This document shows, piece by piece, positions 51,634 to 61,418 of a stretch of DNA of 64,000 nt. Both the position numbers and the translations under genes were made by a program. This DNA comes from Polaribacter atrinae. GTDB lineage: Bacteria > Bacteroidota > Bacteroidia > Flavobacteriales > Flavobacteriaceae. Under the pieces are notes generated by a model. It was not told where the DNA came from, ran no database searches, and saw nothing but the letters and a program-made list of their open reading frames with translations. The number at the start of each line of letters is the position of its first letter. Positions within the stretch are counted from its first letter, which is position 1. The stretch is taken from NCBI RefSeq assembly GCF_038023995.1, contig NZ_CP150660.1, positions 3,346,501 through 3,410,500 on the forward strand, given 5' to 3'.

Positions 51634-52938
51634 ATGATACTAGTTTACACACATAAAATCACCCCAAGAGTTCGTTATATTTTTAAACACATTCTTACAA
51701 GAACGTTATTAATTCCGGTAGATTTTACTTCTAAAGTAGAAGAATTTGTGGCCTTTAATGGTCCTAAAATGACCTATACAAAAACACCTTTAGGGAATGA
51801 GTTTTTTGTAAAAAGTAACAATTTACTGTTTGAACAAGGTGTTAATGATATGGAAATTTCTATGCAGAAATGGGATGAAACTCCTTGCTTCTTTAAAACC
51901 GGACCAAAATCTTCTATTCCTTTTGATGTTTTTGCGGCAAGTTTTTATTTAATTTCTAGATATGAAGAGTATTTACCACATGTAAAAGACATTCATGGAC
52001 GTTATACTGCAGACCAAAGTTTGGCGTATAAAAAAAGGTTTTTAGAAAAACCTGTGGTAGATATTTGGGCTTATAAACTATTAGATGCTTTAAAAGAAAA
52101 ATTTCCAGATTATGTATATAGTGAGCGAAAATATGAGTTTATTTCTACTGTAGATATTGATAATGCTTACGCTTATAAGTATAAAAGTTTAGTAAGAAGT
52201 GTAGGTGGTTTTGTGAATGATTTGCTTCATTTAAGATTATTTGATGTTTGGAATCGATTTGCAGTTACATTTAATCTAAAAAGCGATCCTTTTGACACTT
52301 TTCATAAAATTTTAGAGATTAAAAAAGAGCATAAGATTAAAACGATTTTTTTCTTCTTAATTGGCGACTATACTACTTTTGATACCAATGTTTCTGCATC
52401 AAAAAGTAAGTACAGGTTACTTATTAAAGAAATGGTAGATTATGCAAAAGTAGGGTTGCACCCTTCTTATTTTACTATGAATAATGCTTCTTTATTAAAG
52501 AAAGAAAAACTGAGATTAGAAAATATTATTAATTCGCCAATTCAAAGATCTAGACAGCATTATTTACGCTTTAGCTTGCCAGAAACGTATCAAAATTTAA
52601 TAGATTTAGAGGTAGAAGAAGATTATTCTATGGGGTATGCAAGCAATGTAGGGTTTAGGGCTAGTACGTGTACACCTTTTTATTTTTACGATTTAGATTT
52701 TGAAATTCAAACACCTTTAAAAGTATTTCCTTTTGCTTTAATGGATACAACTTTAAATGACTATATGAAGTTAACACCTAAACAATCTTTAGGTAGAATT
52801 AGAGATATCAAAAACGAAGTAAAAGCTGTTAATGGGACTTTTATTACCTTATTTCATAACGAAAGTTTAAGTGATTATCTGCGTTGGAAAGGCTGGAAAA
52901 GATTGTACGAGTCTATGGTTAAAATAGCTATTTCATAA
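51634..52938 (+). CDS. Polysaccharide deacetylase family protein (DUF7033 N-terminus)
   Basis: 434 residues. The N-terminal 125 residues match the DUF7033 start of flavobacterial deacetylase-like proteins (SSIPFDVFAASFYLISRYEE). The NodB-like core begins at YEFISTVDIDNAYAYKYKS, with DID in place of the usual metal-binding pair. The segment KVGLHPSYFTMNN is the second motif. The closing GFRASTCTPFYFYDLD contains the typical R-A-S/G. It probably acts on a surface polymer. The next gene starts on the last base of its stop (TAATG), so the two are translated as a pair. Confidence 0.85.
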   Translation: MILVYTHKITPRVRYIFKHILTRTLLIPVDFTSKVEEFVAFNGPKMTYTKTPLGNEFFVKSNNLLFEQGVNDMEISMQKWDETPCFFKTGPKSSIPFDVFAASFYLISRYEEYLPHVKDIHGRYTADQSLAYKKRFLEKPVVDIWAYKLLDALKEKFPDYVYSERKYEFISTVDIDNAYAYKYKSLVRSVGGFVNDLLHLRLFDVWNRFAVTFNLKSDPFDTFHKILEIKKEHKIKTIFFFLIGDYTTFDTNVSASKSKYRLLIKEMVDYAKVGLHPSYFTMNNASLLKKEKLRLENIINSPIQRSRQHYLRFSLPETYQNLIDLEVEEDYSMGYASNVGFRASTCTPFYFYDLDFEIQTPLKVFPFALMDTTLNDYMKLTPKQSLGRIRDIKNEVKAVNGTFITLFHNESLSDYLRWKGWKRLYESMVKIAIS

Positions 52939-53849
52939 TGATTCAATATGTTAAAAGAAAAGATTTAGATGTAGAAAAATATGATGCATGTATAGAAAAA
53001 TCTTTACAGTCTAATATTTATGGTTATTCTTGGTATTTAGATATTGTTTGTGACAATTGGGATGTTTTAGTCTTAGAAGATTATTGTGCAGTAATGCCAA
53101 TTCCTTGGAAAAAAAAACTGTTTATAAAATATGTACACCCTCCTTTTTGGTTAATTCAATTAGGAATTTATTCTGTAGAGGTGGTAGATGAAAATGAGTT
53201 TTTAATTGAGTTGTTTGACGATTTTAAATTTGTAGAAACCAGAACAAATATTCACAATGCTTTCTCTATGTTTAAGGCTTATGAAAAAGAGAGCTATTTA
53301 CAAGTTCTATCTTTAGAAGATGATTATGAAGTTCTTTTTAGTAATTACAGAAAAGATAGGCGAAAAGATGTGTCTAAAGCAAAAAAGTTAGATTTAATTG
53401 AGAAATGGAATGATGATTCTAAAGTTTTAATTGAGCTTTTTAAAAATAATGTAGGTAAAAGAACTCCTTACATTCAGGAAGTAGATTATAATAAACTTCA
53501 AAAATTAATTACGGTTTGTTTAGAGAAAAGGGTAGGTGAAATACTTTCTATTTATGATAAGGAGAATAATTTAGTTGCATCTGGTTTTTTTCTAAAACAT
53601 AAAAAAGCGATTACAATTTTAGTGTCATCTACCGATTTTAAGAATCGAAAAAATGGGGCAAATACTTTTTTAATTGATCGTGCAATTTATAAGTTCGAAA
53701 AGAATTTTAATGTTTTTAATTTTGGGGGGTCTTCATTACAAACTATTGCAAAGTATTTTTTGAGTTTTGGGGCTCTAACGTTAAAATATCCACAGATAAA
53801 ATATAATAAGCTACCTTGGTTTATTAAGTTGTTAAGAAAAATGAGTTAA
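52938..53849 (+). CDS. GNAT/FemAB-like acyltransferase
   Basis: 303 residues. The fold follows GNAT or FemAB enzymes without a strong family signature: a C-terminal acetyltransferase-like half with VASGFFLKHKKAITILVSST, then KNGANTFLIDRAIYKFEKN and a final FNFGGSSLQTIAKYFLSFGA, which is the CoA-side loop seen in FemAB-like proteins of polysaccharide clusters. It is coupled to the deacetylase gene and converges on the asparagine-synthase-like gene (4 bp overlap of their ends). A role in adding an acyl or aminoacyl group to a surface sugar is inferred. Confidence 0.75.
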   Translation: MIQYVKRKDLDVEKYDACIEKSLQSNIYGYSWYLDIVCDNWDVLVLEDYCAVMPIPWKKKLFIKYVHPPFWLIQLGIYSVEVVDENEFLIELFDDFKFVETRTNIHNAFSMFKAYEKESYLQVLSLEDDYEVLFSNYRKDRRKDVSKAKKLDLIEKWNDDSKVLIELFKNNVGKRTPYIQEVDYNKLQKLITVCLEKRVGEILSIYDKENNLVASGFFLKHKKAITILVSSTDFKNRKNGANTFLIDRAIYKFEKNFNVFNFGGSSLQTIAKYFLSFGALTLKYPQIKYNKLPWFIKLLRKMS

Positions 53850-55435
53850 ATGTCTTTTTTAGAAAAATGAATATACCATTGAGATATTATTTCATTATAA
53901 TCTTTATACATTTTTTTTGCCTTGATATCTTTTTTATTTAATTCATTAATCATTTGATCGGTTATTGGTTTGTAATTATTCCAATCATGTTTTTTTAATA
54001 TTCTTTTTTTTAGGTGATTAGGTAAATGTGGCTTTATTTTGTCTTTTAGCTTTTGTAATTTAATTTGTTTTTTTGTAGGCTGAATTTCTTTTTCAAAGTA
54101 GACATCAAAAGGTTTAAAATAATCATTAATTAATATATCATCAAAAAGAAGTTTTCCTTTTTTGTGTTTAATTGGAATTTTTTTAAATAAACTTAACAAT
54201 TCTGTATCCCAAAAAGGAAATCTAAATTGATGATCAAAAAAAGTATAATAACTTGCAGAATTAAAAATATATTTAGCAATTCGTTCTTTTAGGTTGTAAT
54301 CTTCTAAGACAGTTTCAGGTATTTTTTTTGTATAATTTTTATCAAATAGAAATAAATTCTTTTTTATTTCTGCTTTAATTTGTTTCTTTTCATCATTAGA
54401 AAAACAATAATTAATCATTTTTTTTTCTAAGATAACTTCTGGTAAATTAGAGTGTTTTAAGTTTTTAGAAATTGTTTTTGAATATTCACTTCCTCCTAAA
54501 ATATCGCCGGCAAAACCAGGAACAAAAATAGCATCTTGAGTAATGATTTTTTTGTCTTTTAAAAATTTAATAGCAAAGTATTCTTGAAGATAAGGCATAG
54601 AAGAAAGTTTGCCCGCAAAATGTGCGTAATCTTTAAATTCTTCAGTTGGTAAATAATTAGAAATTAATTCATTTTTATATTCAATAAAATACCAGTCAAA
54701 ATTTAATGTTTCTGCCGTTTTTTTAGAATTTTCAATTTCAAAACTATCTTTTCTGCCATAGGTATAACAAACTACGTTTTTATAGTTGTGCTTTTTAAGC
54801 ATTACAGCAATTAAACGCGAATCAAAACCACCACTTAAAGGAATTACTGCCATCCTATTATTTAGGGAGTCTATAAACCGTTTAAAACAATTTTCAAAAG
54901 CAATTACTACTTTGTTTTTTAAAATAGAATAGGAGTCTAGATATGCTTTTTCTATGGCATAAGAAAAGAAAAAGTTACTCTCAATAATTTTATGATTTTG
55001 AATGATTAAATATTCACTTGCTTGTATTTGATTTACATTTTGTAATAATGTTTTATTACCATGAGTATGACAAGATGCTTTTAATTCGATTTCTGAAAGA
55101 GTATTAAAATCAACAATATTAAAAGTGTTTTTCAAATAGATAATATCATCGCTCAAAAATAATTTTTCATTCTGAAAAGTATAAAAAATAGGGAAAGATC
55201 TTGTTATGTCAGAAGCAATACAAACAGTTTTTTTATCAGAAAAAAGGATTGTAAAAACACCATTTATGTTCTTTAAAAGTTCTTTAAAATCAGAGGTGTC
55301 TTTTATTGTTAAAAGAAAATTTAAAGCATTTTCTTTTTCATAAAAAACAGCATCAATATAAAAATAACCTTTTAAATAAAAAGAATCATTTTTATACCAT
55401 TTAAAGCCTTTATTATGTTTTAAAGTAATGTTCAT
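53846..55435 (-). CDS. Asparagine-synthase-like amidotransferase without N-terminal cysteine
   Basis: 529 residues from ATG 55435; the frame is open five residues further. The synthetase domain has the PP-loop P-L-SGGFDSRLIAVML (from S206 counted from the upper start) and a VPGFAGDILGGSEYS loop. The N-terminal glutaminase-like part lacks the Cys that must follow the initiator Met in true asparagine synthetase B, so it cannot use glutamine there. In flavobacterial polysaccharide clusters such enzymes amidate sugar acids. The same shape also occurs in lasso-peptide cyclases. The position 3' of a flippase gene favours the polysaccharide role. Translationally close to the flippase (TAATATG). Confidence 0.8.
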   Translation of the reverse strand: MNITLKHNKGFKWYKNDSFYLKGYFYIDAVFYEKENALNFLLTIKDTSDFKELLKNINGVFTILFSDKKTVCIASDITRSFPIFYTFQNEKLFLSDDIIYLKNTFNIVDFNTLSEIELKASCHTHGNKTLLQNVNQIQASEYLIIQNHKIIESNFFFSYAIEKAYLDSYSILKNKVVIAFENCFKRFIDSLNNRMAVIPLSGGFDSRLIAVMLKKHNYKNVVCYTYGRKDSFEIENSKKTAETLNFDWYFIEYKNELISNYLPTEEFKDYAHFAGKLSSMPYLQEYFAIKFLKDKKIITQDAIFVPGFAGDILGGSEYSKTISKNLKHSNLPEVILEKKMINYCFSNDEKKQIKAEIKKNLFLFDKNYTKKIPETVLEDYNLKERIAKYIFNSASYYTFFDHQFRFPFWDTELLSLFKKIPIKHKKGKLLFDDILINDYFKPFDVYFEKEIQPTKKQIKLQKLKDKIKPHLPNHLKKRILKKHDWNNYKPITDQMINELNKKDIKAKKMYKDYNEIISQWYIHFSKKDI

Positions 55436-55436
55436 A

Positions 55437-56714
55437 TTAGCTGTATGCAATTTTCTTTTCTTTGGATGTTTTTAAAAGGTAGATAAATATAAGAATATTA
55501 AAAAGCATTCCTACTCCAGAAAAAAGTATCAAAGAAATAACAATATTATCGTAAAAATAGTATCCTAAGAATAATGCCAAAAATCTAAAAAGTAGTAAAA
55601 AAGAATCATAAACAACCATAGTTTTTTGTTTGTTTAAAATCAAAATTAATGGTGATATGGGATTACTCAAAAAAGCAAAAAATAACCACGGAATTATAAT
55701 TCTTGAATACAAACCTACGTCAGACCAATTTTCACCAAAAATAATATCTAAGAAAAAAGAAATTGCAAATAAAGGAATAAAAAGAAAAGAGCTTATAAAT
55801 AATAAATGTTTGACGGTTTTTATAACTAAATCATGCAAATTGCCTTCTTCATTATGAGTTTTACTTGCTTTATTAAAAAAGACTTGGTTTATTGATTGTT
55901 GGAAAATGCCAATAGGAGCTCTTGTAAATTTAATTGCTAGACCATAAATTCCCGAGTTTGCTAAACCAAAATATTTAGTAATTAAAAGCACTGGTAATTC
56001 ATTAGAAAGATTATTAGTCAAGTTAATAATGGTATTAAAAATGGGAATATCTTTATATTTTTTTGCCAAAAAAAACATCCTTTTTAAGGATAGCTCCTTG
56101 GTAAGTTTTTGCATTAATTGGGTAGACGCTTTTATTAAAAAAAGAAGTTGCATAGATTGCCCCAAAAGCATTCCTGGAATTAATCCTAAAGAATTAAAAG
56201 AACTAAAACCAGTAGCAAGTTGAGATGAACTCATTACCGCAGATTTTGTTATTAATCCTTTAGATATATTTTTAAACATATTGGTTCTGTTGTTCCAAAA
56301 ATCAAAAATTGAAACGCTACCAAAAAGGAAGACACTTAATGGTAGTAAATAAATTAAATTTACGAGTTTTGTTATATTAAAAAAAGTAGTAATGTTTTCA
56401 TTAAAAAAGAAGATGATTACAAGTAATAATAAGCAATATATTGTTAAAATAATAAATGAAAAACCCACTAAATTAATAGCATCTTTATCCTTTTTTGGTA
56501 AAACGATAGCAAATTCATATTGCATAGTTGCCAAAGGCTTTAAGATTAAAGTTACGGATGAAAATAAGGTGTAAATACCAAAAAGCTCTGTAGAAAAAAG
56601 GCGCGTAAGTATTAAAATTGAAGCATAAATAACAACTTGGCTCAAAGCAGCTCCTGTTATTAAAGTGAAAACATTTTTTACAAACTCTTTTTTAAAAAAA
56701 GAAAATAGTTGCAT
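55437..56714 (-). CDS. Wzx-like oligosaccharide flippase
   Basis: 425 residues from ATG 56714; a promoter box lies 25 bp upstream. Twelve or more membrane helices in the layout of the polysaccharide_synt / MATE flippases: VKNVFTLITGAALSQVVIYA, then FGIYTLFSSVTLILKPLATM and NELPVLLITKYFGLANSGIY are typical of Wzx. It moves a lipid-linked repeat unit across the inner membrane. It shares a transcript with the asparagine-synthase-like gene. Only part of a surface-polysaccharide locus is seen, with no polymerase or ligase nearby. Confidence 0.85.
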   Translation of the reverse strand: MQLFSFFKKEFVKNVFTLITGAALSQVVIYASILILTRLFSTELFGIYTLFSSVTLILKPLATMQYEFAIVLPKKDKDAINLVGFSFIILTIYCLLLLVIIFFFNENITTFFNITKLVNLIYLLPLSVFLFGSVSIFDFWNNRTNMFKNISKGLITKSAVMSSSQLATGFSSFNSLGLIPGMLLGQSMQLLFLIKASTQLMQKLTKELSLKRMFFLAKKYKDIPIFNTIINLTNNLSNELPVLLITKYFGLANSGIYGLAIKFTRAPIGIFQQSINQVFFNKASKTHNEEGNLHDLVIKTVKHLLFISSFLFIPLFAISFFLDIIFGENWSDVGLYSRIIIPWLFFAFLSNPISPLILILNKQKTMVVYDSFLLLFRFLALFLGYYFYDNIVISLILFSGVGMLFNILIFIYLLKTSKEKKIAYS

Positions 56715-56738
56715 ATTACAAACCAATAGTTATACATC

Positions 56739-56746
56739 CAAATATA
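56739..56746 (-). promoter_or_regulatory. Promoter -7 box of the flippase operon
   Basis: TATATTTG on the minus strand matches TAnnTTTG and points into the flippase gene. The divergent yjjG gene starts 7 bp to its right, so both promoters share this short region. Confidence 0.6.
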
Positions 56747-56752
56747 ATGTAA

Positions 56753-57439
56753 ATGAAAGATATAGAACACGTTTTTTTTGATTTAGATCACACTTTATGG
56801 GATTTTGAAAAAAATTCTGACTTAGCGTTTCAAAAAGTTTTTAATAGAAATAATATAACTATAGAGTTAGAAGTTTTCTTAAAAATTTATAAGCCAGTTA
56901 ATTTTAAATATTGGAAATTATTTAGTGAAGAAAAAGTAACTAAAAGCGAGTTAAGATATGGTAGGTTAAAGGATACTTTTGATGTTTTAAATTATACTGT
57001 TTCTGATGATTTAATAGATGAAATAGCCATAAATTACTTAGAGTTTTTACCCGATTTTAATCATCTTTTTGATGGGACTTTTGAAATCTTAGATTATCTT
57101 AAAGAAAAGTACGAATTACATGTTATTACTAATGGTTTTGATGAAGTACAGCATAAAAAATTGAAGAGTTCTAATATTCATCATTATTTTAATAAAATAA
57201 TAACTTCCGAATCTGTAGGAGCAAAAAAACCTAATCCAAAAGTTTTTAATTATGCTTTAGACCTTGCAAAGGCAGATAAAGATAACTCTATTATGATTGG
57301 TGATAACTTAGATGCAGATGTGCAAGGAGCATTAAGTGTTGGTATGCAAGCTATTTATTGTAATTTTGAAAATAACACATCTATTAATGGGGAGTTTATT
57401 TCTGTTAATTCGCTTATAGAAATAAAACAATATCTTTAA
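56753..57439 (+). CDS. yjjG: YjjG-type pyrimidine nucleotidase (HAD family)
   Basis: 228 residues. HAD motif I is FFDLDHTLWDFEKNS with D12 and D14 as nucleophile and acid/base. Motif II is HVITNGFDEVQHKKL, motif III K171-P-N-P, and motif IV MIGDNLDADV. YjjG removes phosphate from damaged or non-canonical pyrimidine nucleotides in the cytosol. The cap domain starts right after motif I, as in this subfamily. It reads divergently from the flippase gene across about 38 bp. Confidence 0.9.
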   Translation: MKDIEHVFFDLDHTLWDFEKNSDLAFQKVFNRNNITIELEVFLKIYKPVNFKYWKLFSEEKVTKSELRYGRLKDTFDVLNYTVSDDLIDEIAINYLEFLPDFNHLFDGTFEILDYLKEKYELHVITNGFDEVQHKKLKSSNIHHYFNKIITSESVGAKKPNPKVFNYALDLAKADKDNSIMIGDNLDADVQGALSVGMQAIYCNFENNTSINGEFISVNSLIEIKQYL

Positions 57440-57574
57440 CATTCTTAACGTTTTTAATTTAAATAAAGAAAAGTTAATTTATATCTAAAGCTAGATAATA
57501 TCGTACAATTTTGCGATATTGCATCAGTAAATTATGTTTCTATAAATTAGAAATTCATTAAATATTCAATTAAA

Positions 57575-58321
57575 ATGATTAAAAAAATAGTATTTAGTTT
57601 TTTGTTTTTTATAACAATATCAACATTCAGTCAACAAGAAAAATTAAATAATTACAAGTATGTAATTGTATTAGACCGTTTTGAATACTTAAAAAGTGCA
57701 GATCAATACCAAACAAGTTCATTAACCAAATTTCTTTTAGAAAAAAAAGGTTTTGAAGTGTATTTAAGTAATGAAGAATTACCTACAGACTTAAAGTTAA
57801 ATCGTTGTAAAGCTCTAATAGCTGTGGTTACTGATGATTCTAGTATGTTTTCTGTGAAAAGTAAAATCGAATTGCAAGATTGTAATGGTGTTGTTTTATA
57901 TACATCGGAACAAGGTAGGAGTAAGGAAAAAGATTATAAAAAAGCATATCAAGAAGCTATAAGAAAAGCATATGCAACTATGGAAGATTTAGAGTATACC
58001 TATACGCCATTGCAAGAAGAAGTTGTTGCAGAAACAGTTGTTGCAGTAGAGGAAGTGTTGCCTGCTAAAAAACTAATTATAAAAGAAACTGCTCTTCCAA
58101 AAAGTAGTTTAGCAGTTTTATATAGTCAAGAAATAGATAATGGTTTTCAGTTAGTAGACACCTCTCCTGCAGTAGTTTTTCAGATTTTAAAAACGAATGT
58201 AAAAGATGTTTTTGTAATAAAAGATAAGAATGGAATTATCTATAAAAATGGTAATAATTGGGTTGCAGAATATTATGAAAATGATACGTTAGTAACAAAA
58301 AATTACTCGATTAAATTTTAA
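57575..58321 (+). CDS. Secreted flavobacterial protein of unknown function
   Basis: 248 residues with a signal peptide (IVFSFLFFITISTFSQQ). The mature part has an alpha/beta domain (about 25-150: YVIVLDRFEYLKSADQYQTS, then ALIAVVTDDSSMFSVKSKIE) and a Val/Glu-rich hinge near 155-170. A second beta domain at the C-terminus includes FQLVDTSPAVVFQILKT and IYKNGNNWVAEYYENDTL. The pattern is familiar from flavobacterial genomes, but no function is known. A 7-bp inverted repeat (AATATCG at 57497 and CGATATT at 57514) lies upstream, and a strong terminator follows. Confidence 0.7.
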   Translation: MIKKIVFSFLFFITISTFSQQEKLNNYKYVIVLDRFEYLKSADQYQTSSLTKFLLEKKGFEVYLSNEELPTDLKLNRCKALIAVVTDDSSMFSVKSKIELQDCNGVVLYTSEQGRSKEKDYKKAYQEAIRKAYATMEDLEYTYTPLQEEVVAETVVAVEEVLPAKKLIIKETALPKSSLAVLYSQEIDNGFQLVDTSPAVVFQILKTNVKDVFVIKDKNGIIYKNGNNWVAEYYENDTLVTKNYSIKF

Positions 58322-58380
58322 TAAATTGCCAAAATAATTGGTGGTTTATATGTATTTTAGATTATTGTATATCCAATAAA

Positions 58381-58424
58381 AAAAGATGTCACTCATAAAA
58401 TAACTTTAGAGTGACATCTTTTTT
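58381..58424. terminator. Bidirectional terminator between the secreted protein and rarA
   Basis: AAGATGTCACTC (58383-58394) pairs with GAGTGACATCTT (58409-58420); A-run before and T-run after. Confidence 0.85.
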
Positions 58425-58451
58425 ATTTAAAAGTCTTTGTTATAATAAGTA

Positions 58452-59723
58452 TTAATAATCATAGTTGTTTTTCCATCTATTTTTTAAGATATCTCTAAAC
58501 TGATTTTCTCTTGCATTATTACCCGGTTCATACAATTTTGTTCCTGATATTTCTTCAGGTAAAAATTCTTGAGCTACAAAATTATTCGGATAATTATGTG
58601 AGTATTTATAGTTTTTACCATAGTCTAAGTCTTTCATTAACTTAGTAGGTGCATTTCTTAAATGAATAGGAATCGATAAATCTCCTGTTTTCTGAACCAA
58701 ATTTATTGCATCATTAATGGCCATGTAAGAAGCGTTGCTTTTAGCAGAATTAGCTAAATAAATAGCACATTGGCTTAATATAATTCTAGATTCTGGGTAA
58801 CCAACAACAGAAACTGCCTGAAACGTGTTGTTTGCCAAAATTAACGCAGTAGGGTTTGCATTACCAATATCTTCGGATGCAGAAATGAGTAATCTTCTTG
58901 CAATAAACTTTACATCTTCACCACCTTCAATCATTCTTGCCAACCAATAAACGGCACCGTTTGGGTCACTACCTCTAATAGATTTTATAAAAGCAGAAAT
59001 AATGTCATAATGCTGCTCACCAGTTTTATCATATCTAACGGTGTTTTTCTGAATTTTTGCCAATACTAAATCATTGGTAATTTCAATTTCATCTTCTTCA
59101 GAAACTAATAATTCAAAAATATTTAAAAGCTTTCTTGCATCTCCACCAGATACTTGTAATAGTGCATCAGTTTCTTTTAAAGTAATTTTTTTTGTTGATA
59201 AAAGCTCATCTTTCTCCATTGCTCTATGTAAAAGTGCTACGAGATCTGTTTTATCAAAAGAATTTAAAATATAAACCTGGCAACGAGAGAGTAGTGCAGG
59301 TATCACTTCAAAACTGGGGTTTTCTGTAGTTGCTCCTATTAAAGTTACCCAACCTTTTTCTACAGCGCCTAAAAGTGAGTCTTGCTGAGATTTACTAAAT
59401 CGATGAATCTCATCAATAAACAAAATAGGGTTTTTAACAGTAAATAATCCACCGCTTTTCTTTGCTTTTTCTATAATTTCTCTTACATCTTTTACTCCAG
59501 AACTAATAGCGCTTAAAGTATAAAAAGGTCTTTTAGATTCTGTAGCAATGATATTAGCAAGTGTGGTTTTTCCTATTCCTGGAGGTCCCCATAAAATTAA
59601 TGAAGGAATAATCCCTTTTTTAATTAAATTGGTTAAAACACCAGTTTTACCTACTAAATGTTGCTGACTGATATAGTCTTCAAGAGTTTTAGGTCTAATT
59701 CTTTCTGCCAAAGGTTCATTCAT
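58452..59723 (-). CDS. rarA: Replication-associated recombination protein RarA (MgsA)
   Basis: 423 residues. The start [20 protein letters not shown] and Walker [17 protein letters not shown] are typical of RarA. Walker B is [20 protein letters not shown], with sensor [12 protein letters not shown]. The C-terminal tetramerisation part has [20 protein letters not shown] and [17 protein letters not shown]. RarA acts at stalled replication forks on single-strand/double-strand junctions. Single gene with its own short upstream region. Confidence 0.95.
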   Translation of the reverse strand: MNEPLAERIRPKTLEDYISQQHLVGKTGVLTNLIKKGIIPSLILWGPPGIGKTTLANIIATESKRPFYTLSAISSGVKDVREIIEKAKKSGGLFTVKNPILFIDEIHRFSKSQQDSLLGAVEKGWVTLIGATTENPSFEVIPALLSRCQVYILNSFDKTDLVALLHRAMEKDELLSTKKITLKETDALLQVSGGDARKLLNIFELLVSEEDEIEITNDLVLAKIQKNTVRYDKTGEQHYDIISAFIKSIRGSDPNGAVYWLARMIEGGEDVKFIARRLLISASEDIGNANPTALILANNTFQAVSVVGYPESRIILSQCAIYLANSAKSNASYMAINDAINLVQKTGDLSIPIHLRNAPTKLMKDLDYGKNYKYSHNYPNNFVAQEFLPEEISGTKLYEPGNNARENQFRDILKNRWKNNYDY

Positions 59724-59800
59724 TCAGTAAAAATAATAAAGATTTCTGACAGAAATTGCAAAAATCTACATTGGTTAGATTTTTGTTATTTTTTATAGTA

Positions 59801-60478
59801 ATGAAAGAGGAGAATCATTTAAAAATATCAAAATCTATTTTCTTAATTCCAGTTGTATATATTGTTGCAATTTGGTTTATTTATTGGGTTGAGATACAAT
59901 TTGATATTAACTTTAATAAATATGGTATTTTCCCTAGAACTTTTGTTGGTTTTAGAGGTGTTTTCTTTACACATTTTATACATAGTAATGTTGGTCACCT
60001 TTTTAACAATTCGGTTCCTTTATTCGTGCTTTTAAGCAGTCTTTTTTATTTTTATAAGGATGTAGGGTATAAAGTGTTGCTTATTGGCGGTTTTTTTACA
60101 GGTTTATTAACATGGTGTATTGCAAGAGAGTCTTATCACATAGGTGCCAGTGGCATTGTGTATTTGCTTTTTAGTTTTGTTTTTTTTAGTGGAATCATCA
60201 AAAGACATTTTAGATTGGTGGCGCTGTCTTTAATAATAATTTTTTTATATGGAAGTATGATTTGGTATGTACTCCCTATAAAAGATGGTATTTCATGGGA
60301 AGGACACTTATCTGGATTTATAGTGGGATTTCTTTTTGCTATTGCTTTTAGGAATAAAGGAATAATAAGAGAAGAACATCAATTTATAGAAACAGAATTT
60401 GATACTTTGTTTGATGAACATGGTAATTTTAATCCACCAGAAATAGAGCAGGAGGTAGGTAATGAAAAAGTTGAATAG
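59801..60478 (+). CDS. Rhomboid family intramembrane serine protease
   Basis: 225 residues from ATG 59801; a TTG at 59756 is in frame, but the extra part is hydrophobic upstream sequence without a family match. The Ser-His dyad is visible: S117 in YHIGASGIVY and H169 in SWEGHLSGFIVG. HSNVGHLFNN supplies the conserved helix-2 His/Asn motif. Six membrane helices. The protein cuts single-pass membrane proteins within the membrane. The C-terminal 40 residues are acidic and cytosolic. Followed by a very strong terminator. Confidence 0.9.
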   Translation: MKEENHLKISKSIFLIPVVYIVAIWFIYWVEIQFDINFNKYGIFPRTFVGFRGVFFTHFIHSNVGHLFNNSVPLFVLLSSLFYFYKDVGYKVLLIGGFFTGLLTWCIARESYHIGASGIVYLLFSFVFFSGIIKRHFRLVALSLIIIFLYGSMIWYVLPIKDGISWEGHLSGFIVGFLFAIAFRNKGIIREEHQFIETEFDTLFDEHGNFNPPEIEQEVGNEKVE

Positions 60479-60508
60479 AAATTTAAAGCTTCTTATAATT
60501 TCTTATAT

Positions 60509-60556
60509 AAATAAACAAAGCTGTATCTAAGTAATTAGATACAGCTTTGTTTATTT
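60509..60556. terminator. 22-bp perfect hairpin between the rhomboid gene and rlmB
   Basis: The arms 60509-60530 and 60535-60556 are fully complementary across 22 bp (GCTGTATC / GATACAGC at the centre), with a 4-base loop. The T-rich ends let it stop transcription from both sides. Confidence 0.9.
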
Positions 60557-60572
60557 ATATTTTTAATTCTTT

Positions 60573-61334
60573 CTAACTACCCACAACAATTCTTTGTCTT
60601 ACGGCTTCATATAGTAAAACACCACAGGCAACAGATACGTTTAAAGAAGCTATTTCACCTAATAAAGGTAATTTTGCTTTGTAGTCTACCATTTTTAATA
60701 TAGAAGGATTTACACCTCTATGCTCAGACCCCATAATTATGGCAATTGGTTGTTTAAAGTCAATATCATATACAGAATCTTCTGTCTTTTCTGTAGCTGC
60801 TACCGTTTTAATGTCTGATGCTTGTAATAAAAATAAGGCGTCTTTAATGTGATCTACTTTACAAATAGGAATTTTAAAAGCTGCACCTGCAGATGTTTTT
60901 ATAGTTTCAGCATTAACGGGTGCACTTCCGTTTTTCTGAATGATAATTCCGTTAACTCCAGAACATTCTGCAGTTCTAATGATAGCACCAAAATTACGTA
61001 CATCAGAAACTTGATCTAACAATAAGAATAAAGGTATTTTATCACTCTCTACTGTTTTTTCTATCAATTCTTCTAAATCGTAAAACTCTACTGGAGATAT
61101 TTGAGCAACAGCACCTTGATGATTACTGTTTTTAGATAATCTATCTAACTTCTCTACAGGAACCATACTTGTAGTAAGGTTATTTGTTTTAATTAACTTA
61201 TTTAGTTCATAAAACAATTCTCCTCTTAATCCTTTTTGTAAGTATATTTTATTAATTGAAGAACCACTTTCTATGGCTTCAATTATAGCTCTAATACCAA
61301 AAATATTGGTTGTTGGTGTTGTTTCTGTTGTCAT
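60573..61334 (-). CDS. rlmB: 23S rRNA 2'-O-ribose methyltransferase RlmB (TrmH/SpoU family)
   Basis: 253 residues. The N-terminal substrate-binding domain begins IFGIRAIIEAIESGSSINKI. The SPOUT knot has the family motifs FLLLDQVSDVRNFGAIIRTA (motif 1, N and R of the active site), AIIMGSEHRGVNPSILK (motif 2) and LPLLGEIASLNVSVACGVLL (motif 3). It methylates G2251-equivalent of 23S rRNA. The related YsgA/TrmH enzymes cannot be fully excluded, but the N-terminal domain favours RlmB. Single gene, with strong terminators on both sides. Confidence 0.9.
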   Translation of the reverse strand: MTTETTPTTNIFGIRAIIEAIESGSSINKIYLQKGLRGELFYELNKLIKTNNLTTSMVPVEKLDRLSKNSNHQGAVAQISPVEFYDLEELIEKTVESDKIPLFLLLDQVSDVRNFGAIIRTAECSGVNGIIIQKNGSAPVNAETIKTSAGAAFKIPICKVDHIKDALFLLQASDIKTVAATEKTEDSVYDIDFKQPIAIIMGSEHRGVNPSILKMVDYKAKLPLLGEIASLNVSVACGVLLYEAVRQRIVVGS

Positions 61335-61373
61335 GTTGCAAAGGTATGTTAATTATTGAAATTATTAGACAAA

Positions 61374-61403
61374 AAAAAACCACCTCGTAGTGAGGTGGTT
61401 TTT
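61374..61403 (-). terminator. Terminator of the susC-susD operon
   Basis: ACCACCTC (61379-61386) and GAGGTGGT (61392-61399) form the stem, and nine T follow on the minus strand. Confidence 0.88.
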
Positions 61404-61418
61404 AAAGCATTTAATATT

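Noticed and set aside
43184..55435. A complete lasso-peptide or other RiPP cluster spanning the kinase pair and the asparagine-synthase-like gene
   Set aside because: The genes are separated by trkAH, cytochrome and radC genes in mixed directions. No precursor or B-type protease gene was seen.
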